Shown one piece after another: positions 19,890 to 30,808 of a stretch of DNA of 64,000 nt (its first letter is position 1; each line of letters begins with the position of its first letter). Both the position numbers and the translations under genes were made by a program. The notes under the pieces are model-generated. The model saw only the letters and a list, made by a program, of their open reading frames with translations, had not been told where the DNA came from and did no database searches. Origin of the DNA: Duganella sp. BJB476 (GTDB lineage Bacteria; Pseudomonadota; Gammaproteobacteria; Burkholderiales; Burkholderiaceae_D); NCBI RefSeq assembly GCF_003416895.1, contig NZ_QVIO01000001.1, positions 1,054,001-1,118,000 of the forward strand, read 5' to 3'.

Positions 19890-21095
19890 ATGGATATCGC
19901 GCAGTTGCACTTTCTGGTGGCCGAGGGAGATCAGGTACAGCGCCATGCGCTGGCCGATATCCTGGTGCACCTGGGCGTGGGCCGGATCACGCAGGCGCCC
20001 GACGGCCATACTGCAATGCGTCATTTCAGCGCCGGCATCACGCCGCAGGTGGATATCGCCATCATCGACCTGGCGCTGCCGGGCATGGACGCGCTGGAGC
20101 TGATACGCCGCCTGTCCGAAGCCAAATCGCGCATGGGCGTGGTGGTGGTGGGCGCGCAGTCAAACGCGGTGCTGTTCTCGGTGGAGACCATGGCGGCGGC
20201 CTACGGCATCAATATGCTGGGCGCGATCGGCAAGCCGGTGATCGGCAGCCGGTTGGAGACGCTCATTACCAATTATCTGCAGCCGGAAGAGCCGCGCGCG
20301 GTTGGCGCGTATGCCAATATTCCGCCGATCTCGTTCGCCGAGGTGGGGCAGGGCTTGCAGATGCGCGAGTTCGATCCCTTCTTCCAGCCCAAGATCGAGC
20401 TGGAGACCGGCCAGGTCAAGGGCCTGGAGATGTTCGCGCGCTGGCGCCATCCGCTGTATGGCGTGCTGGGACCGGCGTCGTTCATGCAGGTGCTGGAGGA
20501 TAACCGGCGCATCGACTTCCTCGACTGGAGCATGATCGAGAAGTCGGTGGCGGCCTGCCGCACCCTGCACGACCAGGGGATACCGATTTCGTTTTCCATC
20601 AATGTTGACCAGGGCACGCTGGCGCATCCGCAGTTCATGGAGCAGATTTCGGCTTGCCTGGAACGGCATCGCATCATGCCCGATTACATTACTTTCGAGA
20701 TGACTGAATCGGCAGTATTGACTACTGATCCACATTTCCTCGAACGGCTGTTGCGCTTGCGCATGAAGGGTTTTGGCCTGGCGATTGACGACTACGGCAC
20801 TGGCCGGAGTAATCTGCAATTGCTGGCGCGTATTCCATTCTCCGAATTAAAAATAGACCGTAGTTTTGTCGATGGCGCTTCCAAGAAACAGGCCATAGGC
20901 ACGGTGCTGCGTTCCTGTTTGGGATTAGCGCGCAGCCTCGACCGGCGCTCGGTGGCGGTCGGCGTCGAGACCAAGCAGGATTGGGACTTCCTGCAAGGCC
21001 TGGGCTGCACCTATGCGCAGGGTTACTACATCGCCAAGCCGATGCCGGTCGAGGAATTCCCCGCTTGGCTGGCCGACTGGCAGCACTTCTTCTGA
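19890..21095 (+). CDS. Response regulator with C-terminal EAL (c-di-GMP phosphodiesterase-like) domain
   Basis: 401 residues. Residues ~5-125 form a receiver domain with phospho-acceptor Asp60 (IIDLALPGMD) and the Lys in GKPV; the acidic pocket is atypical (AEGD). Residues ~150-400 form an EAL domain. The name motif is EMF (Glu180) instead of EAL, but the Asn in SINVD, the Glu in FEMTES, DDYGTG, KIDRSF and the Glu in GVET are kept. Activity is therefore likely but not certain. The ATG at 19890 follows GGAG and excludes a longer frame starting inside the methyltransferase gene. No partner histidine kinase is adjacent. Confidence 0.88.
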   Translation: MDIAQLHFLVAEGDQVQRHALADILVHLGVGRITQAPDGHTAMRHFSAGITPQVDIAIIDLALPGMDALELIRRLSEAKSRMGVVVVGAQSNAVLFSVETMAAAYGINMLGAIGKPVIGSRLETLITNYLQPEEPRAVGAYANIPPISFAEVGQGLQMREFDPFFQPKIELETGQVKGLEMFARWRHPLYGVLGPASFMQVLEDNRRIDFLDWSMIEKSVAACRTLHDQGIPISFSINVDQGTLAHPQFMEQISACLERHRIMPDYITFEMTESAVLTTDPHFLERLLRLRMKGFGLAIDDYGTGRSNLQLLARIPFSELKIDRSFVDGASKKQAIGTVLRSCLGLARSLDRRSVAVGVETKQDWDFLQGLGCTYAQGYYIAKPMPVEEFPAWLADWQHFF

Positions 21096-21157
21096 ACGAA
21101 AGCGATAGGTCTGCGGCGCCTCATTTGAGCTACACTGTTGTCTCAAAGGAGATGATC

Positions 21158-21619
21158 ATGTCAGATTCCAAGAAACCCGCGTCAGCCGCAGTTATTGACA
21201 CCAATAAGCTCTATCGGGTTGACCCCCAAACCCGCATTGCCGCGATCCGAAAGGGTATTCCAGCCTCGATGGTCGGCGAGCTTTCGTCTATGATGGGGAT
21301 GAGTAAGGAACTGCTGCTCGGCAGTCTTGGCCTGTCACGCGCAACCATCAGCCGGAAGGAAAAGGACGAGACGGCGTTGTCGAAAGACGAATCCGAACGC
21401 GTCCTGGGTGTGGCGTCCTTGATCGGCAAAGTGCAGGCGATGGTGGAGGAGTCCGGCGACCCGACCGGTTTTGACGCTCCACGTTGGGTTGCGGACTGGT
21501 TAGCCAAGCCACTGCCTGCGCTTGGTGGCGCAACGCCGGCCAGCTACATGGACACTTTCGAAGGGCAAAAGCTGGTGGCTGAATTGCTATCCATGAGCCA
21601 GAGCGGAGCCTATGCATGA
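21158..21619 (+). CDS. Xre/MbcA/ParS-family antitoxin (DUF2384)
   Basis: Antitoxin of a RES-Xre type II module. 153 residues: an N-terminal helix-turn-helix-like part (about 30-80; SSMMGMSKELLLGSLGLSR) and the C-terminal DUF2384 toxin-binding region with DESERVLGVASLIGKV and FDAPRWVADWLAKPLPALGG. An AAGGAG sequence is 5 bases before the ATG at 21158; MIM at 21152 is an alternative. The stop overlaps the toxin start (ATGA), the usual order antitoxin then toxin. Autorepression is expected for the family. Confidence 0.92.
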   Translation: MSDSKKPASAAVIDTNKLYRVDPQTRIAAIRKGIPASMVGELSSMMGMSKELLLGSLGLSRATISRKEKDETALSKDESERVLGVASLIGKVQAMVEESGDPTGFDAPRWVADWLAKPLPALGGATPASYMDTFEGQKLVAELLSMSQSGAYA

Positions 21620-22089
21620 CAATGTCCTTGTGGCGTATAGCCGTCGAGGCGCCAAGCTATAAGGCCAACGATCTTACCGGCGCCGGCGCCAAGATTTCGG
21701 GGGGACGTTGGAATAGCATCGGCACGCCTCTCATCTACAGCGCTAGCAACATTGCCTTGGCGACCATTGAAACGGTCTTGCATATACGTAATGGCGGCCT
21801 GCCATTCAATCGTTTTTTGGTGCGAATCGACGTTCCCGACGGCGTCTGGGATACCCGTCTCGTGCTCGACCCGTTGCCTGGCGGATGGGATGCGGTTCCG
21901 TCCGGTATGACAAGCCGGATGACAGGTGACGCCTGGGTGGCATCGAGCAGTTCGGCGCTATTGCTTGTGCCGTCGGTAAGCGTGCCCGATGAATATAATG
22001 TGCTGATTAATCCGCTGCATCCGGATGTCACCTCCATAACGGCGACAACCATTAAACGCTGGATCTACGACCCTCGTTTTTTCTCCTGA
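21616..22089 (+). CDS. RES-domain toxin (NAD+-degrading family)
   Basis: Family members such as MbcT and Res deplete NAD+ by phosphorolysis or hydrolysis and stop growth. 157 residues, whole length a RES domain. The naming residues are visible: Arg31 in SGGRWNSIG, Glu52 in IETVLH and a Ser in the SSSALLL run near 111-113; Tyr41 (LIYSAS) is also kept. Starts 4 bases inside the antitoxin gene. It looks intact, so the pair is probably functional. Confidence 0.92.
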   Translation: MTMSLWRIAVEAPSYKANDLTGAGAKISGGRWNSIGTPLIYSASNIALATIETVLHIRNGGLPFNRFLVRIDVPDGVWDTRLVLDPLPGGWDAVPSGMTSRMTGDAWVASSSSALLLVPSVSVPDEYNVLINPLHPDVTSITATTIKRWIYDPRFFS

Positions 22090-22122
22090 TGCTTTGAGCC
22101 GGATATCGGTGGGCGCCTACAT

Positions 22123-22262
22123 GCTCCTTGTAGCAAACCTCCTGTTTTCTCCCCTATTTTTTTCGGCTTTCCCATATTTAAACCGATGAATTCGGAAATA
22201 GTTTAATGTTTGAAAAAATCGAAGAAAATTGAAGAGAAAATCGGGGTTTTGCTACAAGGAGC
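22123..22262. repeat. 140-bp element bounded by a 15-bp inverted repeat
   Basis: GCTCCTTGTAGCAAA (22123-22137) is exactly the reverse complement of 22248-22262. Inside, the similarity continues imperfectly (CCTCCTGTTTTCTC against GAGAAAATCGGGG). The interior is A/T-rich and has no frame. It could be a MITE-like element or a long imperfect hairpin ending the toxin transcript; no target duplication was recognised. Confidence 0.55.
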
Positions 22263-22501
22263 GGGGCAGCGCACCCCATGTGCATATTCCCAAGGAAATT
22301 ACTATTTCGAATAATTCGCCAAACTCAAGAAACAGGCGTTGGCCTGCGTGAACTTGGCTGGCAATAAGAGCAGGTGGTAACTCTCCCTGCGGGGTCAACT
22401 GAAATAGAGTTTCCCAGATGGAGAGCAGAGTTGGGTCCCGTCGTGCAAATTTTTAGCCCGTTTGCGCTAATATTTGGCATGATTAAAGGGCTAGTATTGA
22501 A

Positions 22502-22867
22502 CTGAGTCATCTCCAGCCACAATGGGGAGGTATGAATCCAGGTGTTAGTTCATTTCGATAAATTGATATTGTCTCAGCGCGAAAGCACTATTTTTTGATT
22601 GGCTTAGAAGAGTGTGCAGCAGCGATAAATTTAGAACTAGGCTTACCGCCAAGTACCGGCTTATTTTGAAAAATCTACAGAAAGAAAGTGTGGACGGTGA
22701 ATTTCTGGTGAGATCCATGGAATATGTTGCCGGTTGCTGCGGGAGTAAATGAAAAATCGTTATTCGTTACGCTTGGCGTGAAAAAATCTCCCGCCTATGT
22801 TGTAATTAAAAATTGGCGGGAGGAGTTCATGGCTCGGTTTATTCTCTGGAGTGATTTAGCCGAATAA
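22502..22867 (+). pseudogene. Decayed gene of unknown function
   Basis: One frame reads as protein-like sequence over ~120 codons but is broken by three stops (22559, 22667, 22709). Stretches include ARKHYFLIGLEECAAAINL, GLPPSTGLF, and after the last stop an open run of 51 codons with VNEKSLFVTLGVKKSPAY and EEFMARFILWSDLAE. Codon use and base composition are far more AT-rich than in the neighbours, suggesting imported DNA. I do not recognise the family. An alternative open run in another frame (about 22560-22752) lacks an ATG. Confidence 0.4.
22781..22822 (-). terminator. Terminator of the amidohydrolase transcript
   Basis: CTCCCGCC and GGCGGGAG form an 8-bp stem with a 19-base A/T-rich loop; on the minus strand it is followed by ATTTTTT. 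It lies about 55 bases after the amidohydrolase stop. Confidence 0.7.
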
Positions 22868-22875
22868 TGTTTTTC

Positions 22876-24234
22876 TCAGTATTTTGCTGGTGCTGGAATA
22901 GCGTCGTTGCTGAGTTCCCGATAACTGCTGCGCACACCGGCCAATAGCTCGGCCAGCGCTGGTTGGTCGCGCCAGCGGCCCTCGGCCATAACGCCTAATG
23001 GCGTGCGTAGGGTTGATAATCCATCCAGCGGATTATGCTCGGTCAGCACCAGGTCGGCGCGATAGCTGGCGACCACCTGGCCGAACGGCACCCCGCCTTT
23101 GGTGCGGGCAATGAACGTGCCCGGCGCGCTGGTGGCTGTCGCCAGCGCTTGGTAGCGGCTCAGATGCGAGCTTTCCAGTTCGGCAAGATTGTCGTGCAGG
23201 GAATAGCCCGGCGCCACGCCGGGTATGGTCGGCGCGTCGGTGCCGGACAGCAATTCGACGCCGCCGTCGGCCATGGCCTTGGTCAGCTTGCGCAGGAAGG
23301 CCAGCTTGGCCTCCAGCCGTGCCGACTTGCCGCCGTAGCCGCTGCGACGCCATGCCTGCACATCGGCCGGCGCCACGTAGGCCGTCTGCGGCGCGGCCAG
23401 GATGGCCTGCAGCACCTCGGGATGACCGAGCTGGCTGGCGATCGCATGGTAGGTCACTAGATCGGCGATCACCGCCGCGCCATGGCGCTTGGCCAGCGCC
23501 ACCGCCTCGGGAATGCGCGCCTCATCGGGTGGCGCATCGGTTTCCTGCCCGCCGGGCGGCGTGAAATAGGTGTAGAAGAATTCCTCCAGATGGGCGACCA
23601 GCACCTGGCCCTGTGCAAGCTGGCGCTCCAGGCGCACCGCCGTCACCCCATGGCCCACCAGCGGCAATCCCTGGGCGCGACCCGCTTCTGCCAGCGCGCT
23701 GAACACGTCCGGCGCCAGCCCCACATACACCTTGATGAAATCATAACCATTGGCGGCGGCCAGGTCGACCACCGCGCGCGCCTGCGCCGGCGTCTTCACC
23801 TGCAAACCGTTGTAGTCCGGCGTGCCGTCCACCATCAGGCTGGCGTAGACATGGGGGCCGGGCAGCGTGCCGCGCGCCACGGCCGGCACGATGCTGTCGA
23901 CCAGGTTGGCGCGCGCGCCGCCCATATTGAGCAGCGTGGTGACGCCGTTGGCCAGGTACAGCGCCAGGTCGTTGCGGGTTTCGGAATGGGAGTGCATGTC
24001 GGCCAGGCCGGGCGACAGCCATGCCGTAGCGTGGCCATCGACGACGCGGTAGCCGGCCGGCGCCGGCAAAGCCGCGCCAACCGCCTCGATGCGGCCGTCC
24101 TTGACCAGCACCGTCTGGTCGCGCAACACGCGCTCGCTGTCCATCGGCACCACGTTGACATGCAAGAAGGCGGTCGATTGCGCCCACGCCGCGACCGGAG
24201 CCAAGGCGGCGAACAGCAGCGCAATCAAGCGCAT
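22876..24234 (-). CDS. Secreted amidohydrolase-family metal-dependent hydrolase
   Basis: 452 residues with a signal peptide ending AAWAQ (cleavage about residue 19). Amidohydrolase landmarks: the imidazolonepropionase-like N-terminal strands, the HxH metal pair in ADMHSHSE, Lys in FIKVYVG, His in LVGHGVT and VAHLEE, and the last Asp in LLSGTDAPT. Near the C-terminus VASYRADLVLTEHNPLD is the typical closing block. Substrate unknown (peptide- or lactam-like amide bonds possible). It starts one base after the ppsR stop, so it is cotranscribed with ppsR, an unusual partner for a periplasmic enzyme. Confidence 0.88.
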   Translation of the reverse strand: MRLIALLFAALAPVAAWAQSTAFLHVNVVPMDSERVLRDQTVLVKDGRIEAVGAALPAPAGYRVVDGHATAWLSPGLADMHSHSETRNDLALYLANGVTTLLNMGGARANLVDSIVPAVARGTLPGPHVYASLMVDGTPDYNGLQVKTPAQARAVVDLAAANGYDFIKVYVGLAPDVFSALAEAGRAQGLPLVGHGVTAVRLERQLAQGQVLVAHLEEFFYTYFTPPGGQETDAPPDEARIPEAVALAKRHGAAVIADLVTYHAIASQLGHPEVLQAILAAPQTAYVAPADVQAWRRSGYGGKSARLEAKLAFLRKLTKAMADGGVELLSGTDAPTIPGVAPGYSLHDNLAELESSHLSRYQALATATSAPGTFIARTKGGVPFGQVVASYRADLVLTEHNPLDGLSTLRTPLGVMAEGRWRDQPALAELLAGVRSSYRELSNDAIPAPAKY

Positions 24235-24235
24235 C

Positions 24236-25084
24236 TCAGTACTCGCGCCGGTTGGGCTTGATCTCTTGCAGAATGGTGGTGGAGATTTCCTCGATCGACT
24301 TGGTGGTCGACGACAGCCAGCGTATGCCTTCGCGCTTCATCATCATTTCCGCCTCGTTGACCTCGTAGCGGCAGTTTTCCAGCGCCGCGTACTTGCTGCC
24401 GGCGCGCCGTTCGTTGCGGATCTCGGACAAGCGCTCGGGCGTGATGGTCAGGCCGAAGATCTTGGACTTGAACTCGTACAGCGACGACGGCAGCCTGCCG
24501 CGCTCGAAATCGTCCGGGATCAGCGGATAGTTGGCCGCCTTGATTCCGTACTGCATCGCCAGGTACAAACTGGTCGGCGTCTTGCCCGAGCGCGACACGC
24601 CCACCAGGATCACGTCCGCCGACGACAGGTTCTTGTGCGACTGGCCGTCATCGTGCGCCAGCGAGAAATTGATCGCCTCGATGCGGTTCTTGTACTCCTC
24701 GCTGTCGACGATGTTGTGCGAGCGGCCGATGGTGTGGGTCGACTTGGCGCCCAGCTCTTGTTCCAATGGCGCAACAAAAGTTTGGAACATGTCCATGTAC
24801 ATGCCCTTGCACAGGCGGATCACGTCCGACAGCTCGGTTTTGACCAGGGTCGAAAAGATAATCGGGCGTTGACCGTCGGTTTCAAACGCTTCATTGATTT
24901 TTCGTACCGCGTCGTGCGCCTTGTCCAGCGTATCGATGAAGGGTAGCCGGATCTGGCGGAAACGCAGCTCGAACTGGGTCAATACCGAGTGACCAAAGGT
25001 CTCAGCCGTGATGCCGGTGCCGTCGGAAACGAAGAAGACCGTGCGGGCTACCGTGGGCAGGGGAGGTCGTTGTTCTTGTGTCAT
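24236..25084 (-). CDS. ppsR: Phosphoenolpyruvate synthase regulatory protein (kinase/pyrophosphorylase)
   Basis: DUF299 enzyme that inactivates PEP synthase by ADP-dependent phosphorylation of a Thr and reactivates it by phosphorolysis. 282 residues from [12 protein letters not shown]; an in-frame ATG six codons upstream (25102) is the alternative. Family blocks: [18 protein letters not shown] at the N-terminus, [19 protein letters not shown], and the P-loop [16 protein letters not shown] near residue 155. Divergent from ppsA, its target, across 154 bases, which supports the assignment. Confidence 0.95.
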   Translation of the reverse strand: MTQEQRPPLPTVARTVFFVSDGTGITAETFGHSVLTQFELRFRQIRLPFIDTLDKAHDAVRKINEAFETDGQRPIIFSTLVKTELSDVIRLCKGMYMDMFQTFVAPLEQELGAKSTHTIGRSHNIVDSEEYKNRIEAINFSLAHDDGQSHKNLSSADVILVGVSRSGKTPTSLYLAMQYGIKAANYPLIPDDFERGRLPSSLYEFKSKIFGLTITPERLSEIRNERRAGSKYAALENCRYEVNEAEMMMKREGIRWLSSTTKSIEEISTTILQEIKPNRREY

Positions 25085-25238
25085 GTAGAGTAAGCCTGTC
25101 ATTATTGTGAATCGTCAATTTGGGCCGCAGGCTGTAGAATGGGCGCCATAGGTAAGATTGTGCTGCACGACGACCAGAATAACAAGAAACAAAGTCTGCG
25201 CCTCGCTGGAAGATTTCTATCATCAAAAGGGTGTCATT

Positions 25239-27668
<2,430 letters not shown>

Positions 27669-27758
27669 TAAAGAGTTGACGCAGGCGTAAATTGGTTTAG
27701 ACTGGGGTTATCGAATTTAGTAGCAAATAACACTATCAATACCAACGCACCTTGCAGC

Positions 27759-27797
27759 AAAAACCCTCGCAGCCCGCACCGGGAAGCGGGGGTTTTT
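27759..27797 (+). terminator. ppsA terminator
   Basis: AAAAACCC-T-CGC pairs with GCG-G-GGGTTTTT across a 15-base loop, ending in five T. About 90 bases after the ppsA stop. Confidence 0.75.
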
Positions 27798-27825
27798 GCA
27801 TTTTTAAACCTGAGAGGAGTGCATC

Positions 27826-28248
27826 ATGGCTGACTGGAGCTTTTGGTTGGTCGCCGCCGGCGCCACCGTGATACTGGAACTGTTCAGCGGCACGTTCTAT
27901 CTGCTGATGATCGCCATCGGCCTGGTGTCCGGCGCGCTGGCCGCGCTGCTGGGCTTCGGCATGGCGCTGCAGACGCTGCTGGCCGCCTTGGTGGGCATAG
28001 CCGCCACCGCGCTGCTGCGGCGCAGTCGTTTCGGCAAGCTGGTCAATCGTACCAAGGCCGAGCACGACCCCAACGTCAACATGGACATCGGCCAGACCGT
28101 GCACGTGCCTGCCTGGCAGGACGGCGCGGCGCGCGTCATGTATCGCGGCGCGCTGTGGGATGTGGAACTGGCGCCCGGCATGACGCCGGCGCCTGGCCAA
28201 TTTACGATACGCGAAGTACGCGGCAGCCGCCTGATCGTGGCGGCTTAA
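27826..28248 (+). CDS. NfeD-family membrane protein
   Basis: 140 residues: two or three hydrophobic segments (about 5-65; WSFWLVAAGATVILELFSG and a Gly/Ala/Leu-rich second block), then a short soluble OB-fold-like domain (DIGQTVHVPAW, GALWDVELAPG). NfeD proteins are partners of SPFH/stomatin proteins in membrane microdomains. Here the next gene, 22 bases on, is an SPFH protein, which supports the call. A GAGAGGAG site precedes the ATG. Confidence 0.88.
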   Translation: MADWSFWLVAAGATVILELFSGTFYLLMIAIGLVSGALAALLGFGMALQTLLAALVGIAATALLRRSRFGKLVNRTKAEHDPNVNMDIGQTVHVPAWQDGAARVMYRGALWDVELAPGMTPAPGQFTIREVRGSRLIVAA

Positions 28249-28270
28249 GATTTACCCACCGGAGAGTTTT

Positions 28271-29221
28271 ATGGATATCAGTTTCGGCAACGTCACCTTC
28301 ATCATCTTCATCCTGGCCTTGGTGTTCGTCTTCAAGACCATCAACGTCGTCCCGCAGCAGCATGCGTGGGTGGTCGAGCGGCTCGGCAAGTACCACGCCA
28401 CGCTGGGCCCCGGCCTGAACATCGTGATTCCCTTCGTCGACCGCATCGCCTACAAGCACATCCTGAAGGAGATCCCGCTCGACGTGCCGCCGCAGGTCTG
28501 CATCACGCGCGACAACACGCAGCTGCAGGTGGACGGCATCCTGTACTTCCAGATCACCGACGCCATGCGCGCCTCGTACGGCTCGTCCAACTACATCACC
28601 GCCATCACGCAGCTGGCGCAGACCACGCTGCGCTCGGTGATCGGCCGCATGGAACTGGATAAGACGTTTGAAGAGCGCGACCATATCAACACCGCCATCG
28701 TCAACGCCATCGATGAATCGGCCGCCAACTGGGGCGTGAAGGTGCTGCGCTACGAGATCAAGGATTTGACGCCGCCGAAAGAGATCCTGCACGCGATGCA
28801 GGCGCAGATCACCGCCGAGCGCGAAAAGCGCGCGCTGATCTCGGCCTCGGAAGGCCGCAAGCAGGAACAGATCAACATCGCCAACGGCGAACGCGAAGCG
28901 CAGATCGCCCGCTCGGAAGGCGACAAGCTGGCCGCCATCAACCGCGCCCAGGGCCAGGCCGCCGCCATCGTCGCGCTGGCCGAGGCGAATGCGTCGGCGC
29001 TGCGCCAGGTCGGTGCGGCGATCCGCGAACCGGGTGGCGAGGACGCCGTCAACCTGAAGGTGGCCGAACAGTACGTGGGCGCCTTCTCGCAGCTGGCCAA
29101 GACCAACAACTCCATCATCATTCCGGCCAACCTGGGCGAGATGAGCGGCTTGATCGCCACCGCCATGCAGGTGGTCAAATCGCAGAAGGATGCGCCGCTG
29201 GTCAAGCCGGCCAAGGCCTAA
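28271..29221 (+). CDS. SPFH/Band 7 (stomatin/QmcA-like) membrane-associated protein
   Basis: 316 residues: an N-terminal membrane anchor (about 1-25), the SPFH domain (QQHAWVVERLGKYHATLGPG, then NIVIPFVDRIAYKH) to about residue 190, and an Ala/Glu-rich coiled-coil flotillin-like region (EREAQIARSEGDKLAAINRA) to the C-terminus. Such proteins organise membrane domains and modulate proteases; the exact role here is unknown. Operon with the NfeD gene upstream and the DUF4259 gene 12 bases downstream. Confidence 0.93.
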   Translation: MDISFGNVTFIIFILALVFVFKTINVVPQQHAWVVERLGKYHATLGPGLNIVIPFVDRIAYKHILKEIPLDVPPQVCITRDNTQLQVDGILYFQITDAMRASYGSSNYITAITQLAQTTLRSVIGRMELDKTFEERDHINTAIVNAIDESAANWGVKVLRYEIKDLTPPKEILHAMQAQITAEREKRALISASEGRKQEQINIANGEREAQIARSEGDKLAAINRAQGQAAAIVALAEANASALRQVGAAIREPGGEDAVNLKVAEQYVGAFSQLAKTNNSIIIPANLGEMSGLIATAMQVVKSQKDAPLVKPAKA

Positions 29222-29233
29222 GGAGGAGTAACG

Positions 29234-29650
29234 ATGGCTACATGGGCGGTAGACGCATTCGGCAACGATTATGCGCAGGACTGGGCGGAAGACCTGGGCC
29301 AGATCAGCAACCTGGAGGCGGTGGAAAATACGCTGGACATGGCGCTGGAAAACGCCGGCGAGACGCTGGACGCGCCGTTCGCGGCCGAGGCGCTGGTGGC
29401 GATTGAAGTGCTGGCGCGCCTGCAAGGCAAGGGCGGCGAGCGCAGCGAAGACAGCGCGGCGGTCGACGAGTGGGTGGATGCGCGCAAGGCCAAGGCCCGC
29501 GTGCGCACCGACCTGGCCGAGAAGGCCGGCCGCGCCATCGAGCGCATCCTGTCCGAGCAATCCGAGCTGCGCGAGCTGTGGGCCGACAGCGAGCATTACG
29601 CCGACTGGCGTGCGGCGGTGGAAGAACTGCGCGGCCGCATCGCCGCCTGA
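29234..29650 (+). CDS. DUF4259 domain protein
   Basis: 138 residues, cytoplasmic, acidic and Ala/Glu-rich. It begins MATWAVDAFGNDYAQDWAED, which is the hallmark of DUF4259 (G-x-D-x-A-x-D-W). No catalytic motif seen. AAGGAGGAG (29220-29228) is a strong ribosome-binding site. It follows the SPFH gene by 12 bases and is probably cotranscribed. Function unknown. Confidence 0.8.
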   Translation: MATWAVDAFGNDYAQDWAEDLGQISNLEAVENTLDMALENAGETLDAPFAAEALVAIEVLARLQGKGGERSEDSAAVDEWVDARKAKARVRTDLAEKAGRAIERILSEQSELRELWADSEHYADWRAAVEELRGRIAA

Positions 29651-29654
29651 ACGC

Positions 29655-30725
29655 CTACAACATGTCGATACGGCCGTAGAGTCCGTGCGTCTCGCCGCCC
29701 GGCCCGGCGGCGAAGAACAAGGTGTTGGCTGGCTGGTTGTTGACGCCCGGCCCGAAGGCGATGCCCCACAAACCGTCGATGACGATGGCGCTGCCGTCGG
29801 CCTTGGACAACGTGCCGCTCATGGCGCCGCTGGCCGGGTCGTAGGCGTTGATCTTGCCGTCGCCGAAATTGCCCACCAATAGCTTGCCGCTGAAACTGCC
29901 GAAGTTGGACGGCGCCATCGCCATGCCCCACGGCGCATTCAGCGCGCCGCCCATGACCAGCTGCTTGATCAGGTTGCCGGCGGTGTCGAACACGTCGATC
30001 GCCCCCAGTCCGGCGCCGGCCACTTCGTCGTCGCCGCCGCTCTCGCGCTGGGCGAAGGCGATGTAGATGCGGTCGCCGACGGCCTGGATGCCGAACGGCG
30101 CGTAGTTGGCCGGCAGCGCAGCGTCGCGGAAGGCGCCGCTCAGCGTCACCTTGTTGAAGCCGGCGTCGAACACGTCGACGCGGTTGTTGTGGAAATCGGC
30201 CGCGTACAGGTAATTGGCGTTGTTCCAGGTGGCAATGGCCAGGCCTTTGTAGACCGCCTGCGCGCCGGCGCCGTCGAACACGGTGAGGGCGTTGTTGCGG
30301 TCCACCGTCGGCGACCAGGCGGCGATCTTGCCGCTCTCGGTGGCGAAGATGAAGGGGCTGGCGCGGAAATCGCCGCTGCCGTTGTAGACGATGCCGGTCG
30401 GCGCCGGCGGCGTGGCCACCACCAGCGTTTGCGGCACGCCGCTGCCGTCGTACAGCGTGGAGGTGGAACTGCCGTTGTTGGCGACCCAGACAAAGCCGCT
30501 CGGATTGAAGGCGATGCCCCAGGCGTTGACCAGTTTGGCGTCGGTCTGGGCGGCGCTGCCGGCAATGTCGCCGACCAGGTTGCCGACTTTGAATTGGCTG
30601 GCGACGACAGGCGGCATGACGACCGGCGGCGACGCCATCGGCGCGTCGTAGCCACCGCCGCCACATGCGGACAGAGTCAGGGACAGGGCGGTCAAGGCGG
30701 TGCAGGTGCAAGTGCGGGTGTGCAT
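29655..30725 (-). CDS. TIGR03118-family lipoprotein (beta-propeller-like)
   Basis: 356 residues. The N-terminus is a lipoprotein signal (LSLTLSACGG, lipidated Cys about residue 21). The body has repeated blade-like motifs: LVNAWGIAFNPSGFVWVANN, TGIVYNGSG, YAADFHNNRVDVFDAGF, NAPWGMAMAP, LVGNFGDGKINAYDP, IDGLWGIAFG. This is the pattern of the uncharacterised TIGR03118 family, probably a propeller. AAAGGAG lies 5 bases before the ATG. It lies 83 bases after the TorF-like gene on the same strand and might belong to the sigma-factor operon. Convergent with the DUF4259 gene (4-base gap). Function unknown. Confidence 0.85.
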   Translation of the reverse strand: MHTRTCTCTALTALSLTLSACGGGGYDAPMASPPVVMPPVVASQFKVGNLVGDIAGSAAQTDAKLVNAWGIAFNPSGFVWVANNGSSTSTLYDGSGVPQTLVVATPPAPTGIVYNGSGDFRASPFIFATESGKIAAWSPTVDRNNALTVFDGAGAQAVYKGLAIATWNNANYLYAADFHNNRVDVFDAGFNKVTLSGAFRDAALPANYAPFGIQAVGDRIYIAFAQRESGGDDEVAGAGLGAIDVFDTAGNLIKQLVMGGALNAPWGMAMAPSNFGSFSGKLLVGNFGDGKINAYDPASGAMSGTLSKADGSAIVIDGLWGIAFGPGVNNQPANTLFFAAGPGGETHGLYGRIDML

Positions 30726-30808
30726 GGCGACTCCTTTCGGGATCAGGGTTGGTGTCCCGTGGATTCCCGCCCGCCGCCGCGCGGTTCCCGCGCCGCGCGA
30801 ATAAATTC

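Noticed and set aside
22325..22522. 65-codon minus-strand frame
   Set aside because: No ribosome-binding site, no recognised motif, overlaps the decayed plus-strand gene.
22560..22752. Alternative open frame in the AT-rich region
   Set aside because: No ATG, about 60 codons, and the other frame extends to 22867 with more protein-like sequence.
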